Shown here in pieces: positions 12,686 through 25,095 of a stretch of DNA of 64,000 nucleotides. The stretch comes from Anseranas semipalmata. Lineage: Eukaryota > Chordata > Aves > Anseriformes > Anseranatidae. Under the pieces are notes generated by a model. That model saw only the letters and a program-made list of their open reading frames with translations. It made no database searches and was not told where the DNA came from. The stretch lies in NCBI GenBank assembly GCA_013399115.1, contig VXAA01003985.1:65638-129637 (forward strand), given 5' to 3'. Position numbers and translations under genes: made by a program. The stretch's first letter is position 1; every line of letters begins with the position of its first letter.

Positions 12686-15649
12686 TTACCTGTTGAAAAG
12701 GTCCCTTTGATTATAACTAGATCAAGCTAATTTCAGTCTTGCTTTCATTATACTCTATTGTAGGCCCCATAACTAAAAACCTTTTGGCTTGTATTGCAAC
12801 AAAACTCGATGAGAATGCCAAATTTAACATTTCTTTCAGTGTAGGCCACTGAATCAGGTTAAATGCAGGAATACAGGCTTCTTAATTATTTGTGTTTCTG
12901 CTTAGTAGAACTATTCATCTTTTTAAATTAACACACTTGTGCTTCAGGAGGCACTGAATGGGTTGTTGGCTCTGCTGTAATCTAAACAGAAAACATAAGC
13001 AGTAATGCAAACACACAGTCACTGTTGTGGGGGTACTTTTGAACGATTTGGGCTTCAAGCTTCCTCATCTGTGAGCAAGACTCAAGTACTACTGCTGAAG
13101 ACCATGAAATTGAGTTGTCATTACTTACTCATTACATTTTATTGTGTTAGGAATCATTAGGAATCAAGGATGTGAGAGTCATAAGAAATGGGGACTTCCG
13201 TTTGTATCAAGTTCTTATTATTATGTTTCTGTTTTCAATTTAAGATTACTGATATTTTGTCAAAATTATTCAAGAATATTTTATTATTACAAAATCTTCC
13301 ATAAGTGCCAACACCCAAAAGGTAGTTCTCATCCCCATAATGATCCCACCTCTAAGACATTCGTTAAAAACTGTCAACTGATTCATCTCTGATTCTTAAC
13401 AAGCATTTTAAGACTTTTCACCTTTTCTGAATATCCTCCATCTTCAGATATCATTGGCAAGTTCATGCTGTTTGAGTTCAGACCCTTAAAGCATTACTTT
13501 GGATGACTGAAGGGATTCTATATAGCCATTAAGGATTTAGCAGGTCCCCCCTCCTCCCAACCTCAGTCCTTTGGTTCCTGATAATTTTTATTTAGCCACC
13601 TATAGACACTGCTATATGGGAAACAAGATAACATCAGTGAGGTGATTCTTGAAATGTTTATTTTAGTATTAGCAGTTAAGTTTTAAGGTGTCTAAGCCTG
13701 GATAGACATCTTTTATTATAAACAGCAATTTTTTTTAGTAAGCTAATAAAATACCACAATGTGCACAGATACACTGTTTCATTGTTAAAAAAAGGATTAA
13801 CTTGACCATATTGTGTACTAATTAATAATGATGTAAGTAAAGAGTTACTTCACTGACATAACAAGTTATTTGGATTTACTGGGAAATACAGGAAAATAGA
13901 ATTAGAGCTTAATTTAATCTATCATTGAAGAATGATATTTTTAAGAACAGGAGAAAAGCTTTATCTCACAGTATCTTGGCTAATGAACCATACAGTACCA
14001 TTAATGTCATTTAAATTCAACAAGATAAAAATAAATGGAGGTATAGGGTCCAGAGACAGACCTGCAACTTTTAGGTTATTTTCTTGGTGTTTTGAGATGA
14101 AAATTTCTCCAAAACATTTACAAGTAGTTTTCCAGTTTAACTGAAGCCATTTAAACAGTAATACTTTGATTTCTCCTTCAAAATCATTGTTGAAGTGGGC
14201 ATGAAATGACTCCAAGTTGGATCTATGCTTCACAAAGGAGTCTTTCTGGCTTGGCTTATTTGTTTTCATATTTGCAGAACAAGTGTGACAGTAATAGAAA
14301 CAACTGTTCCAGTTACACTGCCATAAGGCTCAGAACTGATGGATGATGCATTTTATCATTTACTACAGTCCTATGTTTATATTTCTAAAATATCATTAAT
14401 GTTAACTATGATCTACCTACTACCTCTAATTTGTCCTTGGTGATGGGAATGTTACAATGTGCAAGTGCTCAAACTACTAGTTTAATATGACAGAGAGGTT
14501 TTGCAGAGAACTAAAGCACAACGTGTTCTTACATAAATATTTCCAGTTATTTCAGAACATGTAAAAAAAATCCATGGTAGCTAAATTTGTAAACATTGTT
14601 ACTTTAAGTTGCATGAAGCCCCCACTGGGGAAGGCATTGGTGGATATTTTACCACCTGACCTTCTGTGTGACAAAAACTATATGCTGTTCTTACACCTCC
14701 ATGTGGATTGTTGCTAACTGGTGAAAAAACAGGCTGTAAAACTACAGTTCTGTCTTATGGCAGCAAAACATCCACAGGGAGGGAAGATACATGATGTTCT
14801 GAGTTTCCAGTTAGCCTTACTTATGCTAACATTAAAGAAAATCCTGAAAAGGACAGTCCTGGAGATTGTTAAGTTTTGAACAAAACTTGGCATATACTCA
14901 TCTTGACCAGGCTTCAGCTAATAGAATTGCACTATTACAGCATAGCACACAAAACAATGTTTTCTATGCTGTTAAAACCAAACATCAGTATTGTCCAGCA
15001 GAAAACACAAAGGCCTGGAAGAGAAATTAATGCAATGCTCATTGGACTCAGTCTTATGCGGTTTTGCCACCAGAACTGCAGACCCTTACAACTGTAACAG
15101 CCTCTCATGTGACGGGACATTTTGTCCTCTTCTGCAGACTACCTGGATTAGTGGTAGGTCTTCGTATAGAGTTTGGAATCATCTATTGTGTTCCTGCTAC
15201 TGATTTCGATACCAACATTCAAACAGTAATGGACCATGTTTTTAAGTTCAGCGGTGGAGCTGAAACTTTGTGGCCCTAAGTTTAGTGCCCTTGGTCTCTA
15301 GTTCCAACACCACTAAGAGGTAAACAAGCATTTTTGTTACCTGATAATTTAGAACTCATTTTAGGTGTAACCACTTGGTTCTATCTGTGAAAAAAAAAAA
15401 TCATAATCAACTATAAAGCCCAACAGGGTTGTATGTCTTTCTCATCACACTTAAAAGAACACAGCCTCACTAATAAGTAGGTTTTTCATTAAAGCCTTCT
15501 GAATGTGAATGAAAAGAGAGCAAAATAAGACCCAGAAAATTCCTTGAGTGTAATTTGAAAGGGCATAACATAAAGAAGAAAAAAAAAATCTCCAAACTGA
15601 TCCTGAAAATACAAGCTAATTCTTAATGTGTCCATTTGACGAGTACTAT

Positions 15650-15795
15650 GTGATTATTCTGGCAGGCTTATTGCATGCTTTACAAAGGAAGAGGGGCTGG
15701 AAAGAAAGCTCATTAATTAGCATTTTTAGTACCTCAGATGCAAAATACAGCATAGATTAGGAAGCTGCATTACTGTGGCATCCCTGCTGCAAAAC
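15650..15795. promoter_or_regulatory. Candidate conserved non-coding element
   Basis: The stretch runs from TTATTGCATGCTTTACAAAG through CTCATTAATTAGCATTTTTA to GCAGCATTACTGTGGCATCC-like sequence. It has mixed composition with no homopolymer, a CATTAATTAG homeodomain-type core and TTGCATG near an octamer-like site. No repeat family is recognised. Function is inferred from motif content alone. Confidence 0.15.
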
Positions 15796-17579
15796 AAGAT
15801 ATGGAAAGAGAAATGGGAAATGTAGAAGATTTGTGCTGTACAGACCTTGTTAACAAAAATAGATAACTACACAAAAATCAAGTCAATCTACTTTATAGTA
15901 GAATATTCACCTATTAAGCTCTCAGTACCAACACTCCCAAAGCCCCTCTAACATTATGATTTGGAAGCTGTGTATGTTAGGAGCAGGTTACAGTACAGAA
16001 TTTTCCTTAACCCATGCTCCAGGCACCTCTTATCAGTAGCTGAATGACACACAGTTTTATATAGTGCAGCTACAGTGTTCTAACCTGAGTGCAGGCTGAC
16101 TTATAGATCTTACCAGCCTTTGTAAATACAATATTGGAACCCTTTCAGGGTCCTAGATTTTCCGTATGATGTTGATCATTTGATATTGCTTCAAGGACAG
16201 GGGAAACACACAGTGGTAGACTTGGGCTGGGTATACCTCTGCCTAGCTTCTGCAAGGAGGAGTGTTTTTTGGCTTCTGCACCCAAATTTTCTACTGCAGC
16301 ATCATAAGTACAATCTTGTATTCCAACAGCTTGTGCACAAGGCTTAACTGGGATTAAAACACAGTTCTGTACAGGTCTAACCTTCGTATCAGATTTTGAT
16401 CTCATAGAGGTGACAATTTTTCCAGAATTTATTACATACTAGGATAAAAGGAGATGAGAGAGAAATCCAAATTTTATTTTATTTATTTATTTAGGTAAGA
16501 ACTCTCTCATTAGTTCTATTAACAAAAAAACATTTCCAGAGATGAGTGACTGTCACTGAATATGATCCTGGCACTTTCAAGGCATAAAAATATTTCACCG
16601 ATATACACTATTTAAACCCTTGTTGAATGTAGTATACCCTCTTATCCAAACATTAAACCAAAGACTTAATGCCTTTCTTATATAACACCATATGAGAAAA
16701 GCTATTAGAATAACTACTGTTGAACTTTTGCTCTCAACATGTAGAAGATAAGTTTTCAAATTATTAAAACAACGACCTGTCAGTGTAACCACTTCAAAGC
16801 CTCTATGATGTGACCATAAATTTGTGGCTGCAGTACTGCTCCTGCAGTTTATCTGTGATATGATATAGAAATCAAACATTATATAGACACTAATAGTATA
16901 TGTGTACTATGAATTGTTAGATATATAACTAATTATCTGGTATGCGCACATACTGTCTGTGTCTATAGAACAGATATACTCATAAATATTAGGAATAAAA
17001 ATGGTCTTGTACCTATTTGAAAGCTAGCACCCTTTCTCCTAAAGAGCTATAAAGCCTATATAGTGTCGGGCTATACGGTAATGAGAAATGAGGTAATGAT
17101 AGCAAAATGAAACTGAAAAACAATGAAAGATGGCACTAAGAAGTAATTTTGGTGTTTTATCAGTGCAATTGCTGACAGTGTGAATATTTTTTAAACAAGC
17201 TGTACAGCATGAAAAAATCCACAAACTGCCAAATGTGTTAACAGAAAATAACTGAATATAGTTTGGTAATTCTTCATAAAATATATGCCTTGTGGGTCTT
17301 CTTTCTAGAAAATTAGAACACTTGCAGTTTGTCCAGTTAGGCATTCAAAGATGACTTCAAAAATTCTTAGCACTGTTACATATGCATAGTTCAACAGATT
17401 CAGAATTAGAGAAGTGTAAAATTGCTCAAATGAATAGTGTCTGACTAGTGATTGTAGTCTTCTACACAAAATCCAATTTAAAAAAATGTTGCATATAAAC
17501 AAGAGATAAATGAACTGGCTTAGCAGGTTCATTATGAAGGATATAGCTTTGGTTACTCTGAAGCAGATAGTGTGATCTA

Positions 17580-17597
17580 AAAAAAAAAAAAAAAAAT
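17580..17597. repeat. Poly(A) tract, about 18 A
   Basis: This is an uninterrupted A run following GTGATCT. No retroposon body is recognisable upstream of it. Confidence 0.85.
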
Positions 17598-17706
17598 GCT
17601 TAGTACCAGAAAAGTTCAGTTTTGAGATATTGCACTTGTTAAACGTTTTTCAAATCAGGACAAAGATATTCTACAGTCTTTATACAATGTCACAAAGAAA
17701 GTCTAC

Positions 17707-17767
17707 CTACAGTTGAATAGTTGAAACTACCATTCTACTTTCTACCGTTGAAACTGTAGAAATGGTA
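17707..17767. repeat. Compound inverted repeat
   Basis: CTACAGTT (17707-17714) is the exact reverse complement of AACTGTAG (17752-17759). Nested and overlapping with it, TACCATTCTAC (17728-17738) pairs with GTAGAAATGGTA (17756-17767) apart from one extra A. The same GTAG can therefore join either of two hairpins. No gene context is known, and chance is possible in sequence this simple. Confidence 0.5.
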
Positions 17768-18883
17768 TCACTAACACTAGGAGTCCTTAGGAAATTAGAA
17801 TACAAATTTAATATACATCAGCAATGCTTCAGAAATGTATCAGTTTACTGAAACTACTGGACAAAGTTCTTGACAAGGACCAAGAACTGAAAATGCAACA
17901 GTGAATGCACTCAAGTATTTTGTGCTAACTAAGCCTCTATAAAAACAGCACAGCAAAAATTGCATACTCAAGTTTACTTGTATATAAACTTGTGGAAAAA
18001 GATGCATCGATTTACCTGGAGATGGAATTTGTCTCTTAATACGTACAACAAATACAGCACTGCAGAGATATAAAACAGTCTAAGTCAAAAATTGCAAGCA
18101 TGAAAATCCACTCATATTCCATCTCACAGTGGTTTATTTCAACATTCTTCTACAGAGCTGTTCGATCTTAAAGTTTCTTACATACCTCCTAGCTGTGAAA
18201 AAATTGATCTACTGCTCAGCACTTATGATAAGAGTCACAAAGCACGCATTCTTCCAGAAAATCCCCAAAAGAATACTATATGATGTTCTCAAAGTTTGTC
18301 TTGTACATTTTATAGGATTGGACTCACAGCAAAAAGTATTGGTAACGATCCCTTGTTTTCAGAACTGTCATGATGCCATCGCTAAACTCTCTTCCACAGA
18401 GTCTACATGCTAAAGCACACTCAAAAATGCGGGGAAGGATTGATATCTCCACAACTCTCACCTCCCAGGACAGCACCTCAAAAATGTGTGGCCCTTGGGC
18501 AGGACACACCAGTAGAGGAAAGATGATTCTAACAATAGACATCAGAAACACAATCCGGCCTGATGAAATTAAAATACCTAACCTGCATTATCAACTGCCC
18601 AATCCAATTTTCTTTTTAACAAATATTTGCATGCATATAGAGACCAATGTTTACATGTATAGTTTTTTTATTATTATTATTTTTATTTTTAAACACCTTG
18701 TTTTGGAATAGCATCTCTTTGAAAGCTACTGGTGTTTCAGGTCTTTTGTTTATATATATAAAAGAAACAACTTTCTCTAGAAGACCTAACTTTTAACTGC
18801 TTTGATTCCTTTGCTAAGTCTCTCTCTAGAATACATTACTAGGGGTTGACTGTCTTCTATCCTTAGAGACCCAGCATAAGAGC

Positions 18884-18895
18884 NNNNNNNNNNNN
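18884..18895. other. Assembly gap (12 N)
   Basis: Twelve N interrupt otherwise unremarkable single-copy sequence. The flanks show no homopolymer that would explain it. Confidence 0.97.
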
Positions 18896-19784
18896 CTTCT
18901 CTCAAAACCTATACCAGCCTGTATAAGAAAGGGCAAGTTGTTATTATCTTATAAATTATATTACATATATTGATTTATATAATATTATTTATTATTTTTG
19001 TTTTAAGTTGAAGGTGTTTCCTAAAATCCTGCATTGGATCCTCAGGTTCATAGTAATAGATTTCAAGTAACTAACCCTTGTGAATGTGAGAAACAACAAC
19101 AACAAAAATTAAAAAAAAAATCTTTATCTCCTCTACTTTTCATAAGCCAATAAATTAAGTGGGGAAAAAAAAAAAAAAAGAATGTGTAGGGGAATAGAAA
19201 AGAGCCTCTTAATGAAGCTATGTAAGATTTCAGTTATTTCAGGCAAGATTTTTTGATTTTTTTTATATACTAAGAGAAAACAAAAACCATTATTTTAATT
19301 ATCACTTGCATACATTGTCCTATGAAACTATGAAATACCTTCCAGAAAATATTTTTAAAGAACTTCAATTATGAAGGTCAAGATGCTTATGAAAACAGCA
19401 TCTGTATGAAAAATACCGTTTCATAATAAAAGATTATTACTATAGTGAGAATTCAAGTTGTTATGGTAACTGGGTCTGCAAAAAGGGTAAGTGAGCTTAG
19501 AAAATATTTAGGTATTTTACCAGCAGAATTTTTATATAAAGTTTTTCTATTAAAATTCCTTAGAAATAATTCACAGGCTAAAGTACAGAACAAAAGAGCA
19601 ACTAAGATGTAGATAGTCATCATTATTGGTCCGAAATATAAACATCTATGATGCCTTTTTTTTTTTTTTAATATTTTAATGGATATATAACATTTGTATG
19701 CTCTGAGCTTGTTCTCCCTTTTCTTCAGCATGACATTATATTAGCCAATCTTCCATTTCATTCAAGTTTTAATACTTGCCAAAA

Positions 19785-19805
19785 ATATATATATATATAT
19801 ATATA
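19785..19805. repeat. (AT)n microsatellite
   Basis: Roughly ten AT units in a row lie between CAAAA and AATCAC. This is an ordinary vertebrate microsatellite and likely polymorphic. Confidence 0.9.
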
Positions 19806-19835
19806 ATCACATTCAGGCAAGATGAATAGTGTTTT

Positions 19836-20125
19836 GATTAGCAGTCTTATTTAGGTTCATCAGAATTAGCAACTGGTTGAATCATATTGCACCACAGGCT
19901 AAATGTAGCTGTTGCGTCTACACAGGAGACGTAGATATTTGCAACAAAGGGAGTCAACACCTGCCCAGTGCAACCACCGTCACAGAGGAGCTGCCTACAT
20001 TTGCCCCGACAGGTGGACCCGTATCTGTAGTGGGCTACAGCAAATAAATTGGTAAAAATAGCTACTTCAGAAAACAGTTTTTGATAATTAAGCATCCACA
20101 AACAGGTGCTGAGGTATATTTGCAA
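19836..20125. other. CpG-retaining patch with open frames on both strands (possible gene or element fossil)
   Basis: Five CpG (19915, 19930, 19978, 20007 and 20020) fall within about 107 bp, while neighbouring kilobases have almost none. The minus strand is open for 92 codons (20125 to 19847), and its translation has cysteines at residues 39, 43, 48, 52, 68 and 79, including a CX3CX4CX3C pattern. The + strand is also open without an ATG, from about 19836 to a TAA at 20045-20047. I do not recognise either protein. Possibilities are a retroelement or processed-gene fragment, a young insertion whose CpG has not yet decayed, or chance. No donor element is identifiable. Confidence 0.25.
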
Positions 20126-20185
20126 ATCTGGAGGAAATTATAAACATGTATTCTGACATCTTATTCAAAGTTAAAGAAATTATGG

Positions 20186-20530
20186 ATCACAGAATCACAC
20201 AGAATGGGTGGGGTTGGCAGGGACCTCTGAAGATCATCTGGTCCAACCCCCCTGCCGAGCAGGGTCACCTGGCGCACGTTGCGCAGGATGGCATCCAGGC
20301 GGGTTTTGAATATCTCCAGAGAAGGAGACTCCACAGCCTCTCTGGGCAGCCTGTTCCAGGGCTCTGTCACCCTCACAGTAAAGAAGTGCCCCCTCATATT
20401 CAGCCGGAACCTCCTGTGCTTCAGTTTGTGCCCGTTGCCTCTCGTCCTGTTGCTGGGCACAACTGAAAAGAGACCAGCTCCATCCTCTCGACATCCTCCC
20501 CTCAGATATTTATATAAATTAATGAGGTCA
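20186..20530 (-). mobile_element. CR1 LINE 3' portion with readable ORF2 C-terminus
   Basis: This is the best preserved CR1 copy here. On the minus strand a frame from 20460 through the 3' end stays open for 99 codons. It reads the conserved C-terminus of CR1 ORF2, including [37 protein letters not shown] and [18 protein letters not shown]2 of CR1 encodes endonuclease plus reverse transcriptase; this tail lies beyond the RT domain. The 3' end on the + strand has ATCACAGAATCACACAGAA octamer-like units. The 5' truncation is near 20530, after a CCCTCAGATATTTATA-type stretch. The CTGCCGAGCAGGGTCACCTG variant separates it from the other copies. It is dead by 5' truncation. Confidence 0.96.
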
Positions 20531-22469
20531 TAATGATCAAATGCACTTCTTATGAAAACTCAGGACCTAGCTCAATGAGGAAGCATCTTCATTAACCAAA
20601 CAGCCTCCAAGCTAAGCAAGGGCTAGTCAACAGGTTCATTAAATGGAAAAACAAAACAAAAACAAAACAAAGAAGAAGAAAAAAAAACACCAGCAACAAC
20701 AATGCAAACTTTCCCGACATTCAGTGTGGAAAATTCCTAAAACCCTGCAGGAAAGCCTGGGGGTACAAAAGCAAGCCCTCAATAAAGTACTGGTGAAATG
20801 GAGAAACTGTCTACCCACACACGTCTTTCTGAGCAAATACCGTGAGATGACAGAGCTTATTAGATATTCCTCTGTAATTTGTTCAATTTTCAAAGTATCA
20901 TCTTGTAAAGGCTATGGAATGTTCCTCAAAATACACTGGACACCCTCACTGGCAGGTCATCAGTAAACAGATAAAGCTCTTGTAATCAGGGGAAAGTACC
21001 AGACTAACAGACATGAGACATATAATTTCTGGACACACAAAGAGGGGTCTTTAGTAGGCAAGAGTTTCCAGTATTGATGTATCTACAACCAGTGCTGGCA
21101 GTGGGAAATAATCTGAATCCCATCACTTGAAATTCGGTGAGTCATTTAGAACTCAGAAAAATAATAGATAGCATACAGTATTTTTTTTTAAACAAAACAA
21201 ATTACAAGAACAAAGGTTGACTAAAAAGATCTACCACAGTATGTCTTTTTCTATCTCTATCTTATTCTATGCAGCTTCTATTTTAAGTGTTTAGATAGTA
21301 AACTTAAATATTAATAAGTAAAATAAATATTGTGTGCTAAATGCATTTTAGAGAATAGTGGAAAGTGTCATATAATCTCAGCTACTGTGGGCTTCACCGT
21401 ATGTTGCAAGAAATACTGCTATTTATAAAAGCTGGACAAATATTTCATAATTAATAAATTAATTATTTTTACTTTTATGCTTGTGAAGTGTTTGCAGATA
21501 GGATGCCTGCTGACACAGAAGCTTTTCACTCTATTTATAGCCTTGTATAAACTAGAATAATCCCAGAAAACAAGTATCCATTATTACTGAATTCATTCTT
21601 GAAAAAATGGGTAGAGTGTTTGGACAGCAGCAGGAACATCACTAATGCATGGAAAAAGTAAGTGCATTCCGCATTTATTGATCTAAATTTTCTGTGCTTT
21701 GATACTAGAACATTCCTGAAGATAAACTTGCTGTATATGTAGGATATACTGGAACAGTTTCAGAGATGAAACAATTCTCAAGTGGCTCAGAACAGCATGG
21801 ATAATGCCCTTACAACATCATTCTATTTTCCAAGATGGCTCTATTGATTATTCCTTTACTGGAGTGACCATTTGTCATAATCCAAAACTCATTCACCTCT
21901 GCTGAAAACATTTGGATATTTGGTAAAAGGTTTAAAAAAATAGTAAGTTGTGAGAGTACAATGCTGAGGAACAGCATATATTTTCTTGAATGATGCAGAG
22001 ATAATGTACATGTTTCTTCTGAGAAGAATCATGGCAGTGGTCATTAGAGTGATGTTTCCTACGTAGGCAGAAACATTAAATCAAACACAGGGATTTTCTT
22101 GGACACATTCACTCTTTTTCAGTCATTTATTGACCAAATTTAATTCTACTGAAAAATGTCACATGGATTGAGATCCTATAAGAGCAAAGTATTTAAATTC
22201 TTTTTCTGTTAGTAAAAATGGAAAAAAAAAGTTCTGTAAGTTTTATTACTTTCTGAAGATGTTCTTCACATGGTATATTTTAATCTCCCATTCACTAGAC
22301 CAGTGTAATCTCTTCTGTAAATTACATATTCAACTGATTGAAACTCACTGTATTTGAATCATCACAGTTATGGCATTGTTCTGCTGGTACAATTATATTT
22401 GTTTGTGAGTAAGGCAAAGTTCCTGTCCAGTGCGTATTAAAAACTTCCTATTTATAGAAAAAAGTTAGA

Positions 22470-22910
22470 GCCAAGTAAGATTGTTTAATTTTCTTGAGCC
22501 AATGAAATTATTTATGAACTGGTCAGCTGTGCACTGCAGCCTGCAAAACAGCTAAATATTCAGATTATTTAGAATCTCTATTATTCACTTCCTGTTCTAT
22601 TTTTATGTATACACAGAGCACTTCAGCTCAAAAATGCAAATATATGCAGTGCTATTTTACTGTTCTGAAACCTCTGTTTATACATTCTGAGCTAGCTGGA
22701 ACTTTTTCAAGAACCTTCATTATCTTAGACATTTTGAGAATATTTTGAAAGCTTGAATAAATTGCCTAACCACCAAATGCCTAGGGCAGCTAGGCAGTGT
22801 CTGAAGACTTAGTGAATCGAGTGACTCCTAAATTAGACATTTGCATGGTTATTTTTAATTAATCACCATATAAAATGTAATTAGCATGCACCACTTACCA
22901 TTTGAATAGC
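22470..22910. promoter_or_regulatory. Candidate conserved non-coding element
   Basis: The stretch carries GAGCCAATGAAATTATTTATG near its start. About 350 bp later it has ATTTGCATGG (octamer-like), TTTTTAATTAATCACC and ATGTAATTAGCATGC. Such clusters of octamer and homeodomain cores, with little simple sequence, are frequent in developmental enhancers. No ORF, splice structure or repeat explains it. The assignment is inference from appearance. Confidence 0.2.
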
Positions 22911-23073
22911 AGTTGGCAATTTTTTTTTTATTTTGTAAATTCTTCTTGCAACACACAGTTCAGAAGGAAAGAGGGAATCCCAGAGGCTGATGTCAGGAGT
23001 AATCAGGGGTGATTTAGTTGGCTGCTGCCCAGGATATAACATGTAGTTTATTTTGCTCTTTATTGCTCTGGGA

Positions 23074-23093
23074 TTTTTTTTTTTTTTTTTTTT
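23074..23093. repeat. Poly(T) tract, about 20 T
   Basis: This is an uninterrupted T run after CTCTGGGA. It produces a false poly-lysine ORF on the minus strand. Confidence 0.9.
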
Positions 23094-24896
23094 AATTTCA
23101 AAAAAATATCCACAACTGTCCATCCACATCATCTCTCCCTGTTGTCTTGAAACAGTAAAAACTTGATAAAGAATAAGCGTATGACTTGCACAGAACCTCA
23201 CTTTTGAGTGCTGTGCGGTTACTTTGCAATGCTGACTTGAAAGGCAGCAGGTACAGGGACATAGCGCAGGTACAGGGCCCCCGCTGGCTTCAATGAACAT
23301 ATGTTTGTGCTGGTATGAATGAAAATCCCTGATACTGCTTTAAAGTGGATTGGAGAACACACAAGAAGAGCTGTAAGGCAGGTAGCATCCCTGGAGGAAC
23401 ACCGGGAAGCCAATCTCTTCCTGTCTGGAGGCAGCCAGCTCTGAGCTAGAATTCAAAGGTACAGATCCCTCCTAACAAACAGAGGAGTCTATATCAAAAG
23501 CTGCTGAACACCTCCAGCATCTCCAAAGACACCTTCACAGTGCCCAGAGCTAGTGAGGACATTCAGATGCATTTTCAGAGGCCACACAGAGAACAGGACC
23601 TGCTTGCTCCATCAAGCCCCTTCCCTGCAATTACACGAAATGGTGGGCAGGTCCTGCAGCATATCAAGCACCCAGGCTCCTTGACACTGGATCCTGATGA
23701 CAAGTCTCAAAAAGGCACTTCATATTTGTTCTGGAATTAAACTAGTAAACATTTGGAGTAATGCGAACTAAATTCCGACAGACTGTGTTCCCATTCTAAC
23801 CAACTGTGTAGACATAGGAATAAGGCAATGTTTTACATCTGCAGGACCAGTGTTAAACTTGCCAACGCAGATGGCTGCAACAAAGCAAAGAAAAAAAATG
23901 TCATGGGGTTTTGCTTTCTTTCAGCTAAGTATCCAAATCTATTACAGGTGTCTTGGGCACTATTTTTTTTTCCTTTAAGTTTCCAGAAGAATAGCTACAG
24001 CAAATGAACTCAGACTAAAAATCTGGATAAGCTGACAGCATCCCCTTGCACCAAGGACATTTTCCCCTGTGAGTCACACAGCAGCATACGGACTGCTTCC
24101 TTCATGACATGCATCACCAAACAGGTGCACTGCACTCAAGAGGGTGCTCCTGAATTTTTGTTTGCAATAAAAAAAAAAAAAAGAATTCTGTCATCAGAAA
24201 AGATTTGAAAAACTGCCTTATTTGAGGACGAGTTAATTACTGCATTAAATTTGAACATTGGCCAAATTCTAGAAATAAACTTCCAGGCTTTCTAGAAGCT
24301 TCTTAAATCCAACTCTTGCTTTTTTTCCCCTCACCCTTCTTACAGTCTCACAGCCTTTCTCTTAAGGAAAAGTGTCTGATTCTGCTGTTCTTCACTGCAC
24401 CTGAGAAATACAGAACTATTACTCTTTTGGTTTTATGCCACTCCTACCTAAGCTTTAGTCTGATTTAAAATATGCTTTCAACATCTGGAGCATGACTTAG
24501 CCAGAAGATAGCCACTTAAGTCAGAATTTATAGCTCTGCAAATCCCTGCTCAGCTACCGCAGAATATTTTAAAACACTTCAAATTGCCATTGGCGCCTTC
24601 ATGTCTTTATCCTAAGTTTCTCTGGTGCTGAAAGTTTTGCTTCAGTGCATTCCCACAAACACCTCAGTACTGTCAGAGCTGAGCAGACAGGCCATACAAT
24701 CTCCTACCTAAATCTAATATCATACAAGAAACTGACATATTATTTTCCCTGTGATTCTTATTGCTTAGAAGTGTTCATAGCATGCCTTCAGAGTCAAGCT
24801 ATGCATAAAATCATACTAGTAGAATCTTAATTCTTCTGAACATTTCAAGGGAAGAATATTACCAACTCTCTATGTAGTAACTCAGTTGTTGGAAAG

Positions 24897-25095
24897 ATCA
24901 CAGAATCATGGAATGCTTTGGGTTGGTTGGAAGGGACCTTAAAGACCATCCAGTTCCAACCCCCCTGCCATGGGCAGGGACACCTCCCACTAGACCAGGT
25001 TGCTCAAAGCCCCATCCAGCCTGGCCTTGAACACTTCCAGGGATGGGGCATCCAGAGCTTCTCTGGGCAACCTCACCACCGATCATGAAAGAAGA
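24897..25095 (-). mobile_element. CR1 LINE 3' end with 12-bp internal deletion
   Basis: The + strand starts with ATCACAGAATCATGGAATGC, then GGTTGGAAGGGACCTTAAAG, CCATGGGCAGGGACACCTCC and GGCCTTGAACACTTCCAGGG, so a minus-strand CR1 tail. Compared with the 46.64 kb copy, the text between AACCT and CACCACC lacks GTTCCAGTGCCT, a clean 12-bp loss between two CCT triplets. There is also a small duplication, GGTTGGTTGG. It shares the CATGGGCAGGG subfamily variant with the 46.64 kb copy. It is 5'-truncated near 25095 and non-coding. Confidence 0.95.

Larger units (their letters stand above)
11671..18883. other. Non-coding AT-rich single-copy DNA
   Basis: No coding gene is recognisable; the longest ORF starting in this stretch is 113 codons (18370-18711, + strand) and unfamiliar. 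Simple sequence includes an A tract at 17580-17597 and TTA/TTTA-rich DNA at about 16474-16494 and 18663-18691. Two stretches (12.49-12.68 and 15.65-15.79 kb) are flagged separately as possible conserved non-coding DNA. A compound inverted repeat lies at 17707-17767. Confidence 0.55.
18896..20185. other. Non-coding DNA with simple repeats and one CpG-retaining patch
   Basis: It is AT-rich with an A tract (19165-19179), a T tract (about 19658-19670) and an (AT)n run (19785-19805). The exception is about 19910-20045, which keeps five CpG and is open in one frame on each strand; it is described separately. No established gene is seen. Confidence 0.55.
20531..24896. other. Non-coding AT-rich single-copy DNA
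   Basis: No gene is recognisable. An A/C-rich simple stretch lies at about 20643-20702 just beyond the CR1 copy, and T tracts lie at 22920-22930 and 23074-23093. The longest ORF (139 codons, minus strand, 22881-23300) runs through a T tract giving poly-lysine and is not credible. The part at 22.47-22.91 kb is flagged separately. Confidence 0.55.

Noticed and set aside
18370..18711. 113-codon ORF on the + strand
   Set aside because: The translation is unfamiliar and ends in low-complexity Phe/Ile from a T-rich tract; a minus-strand ORF overlaps it, as expected for chance.
22881..23300. 139-codon ORF on the minus strand
   Set aside because: It runs through a T tract giving poly-lysine, has no known domain, and the region has no other coding signal.
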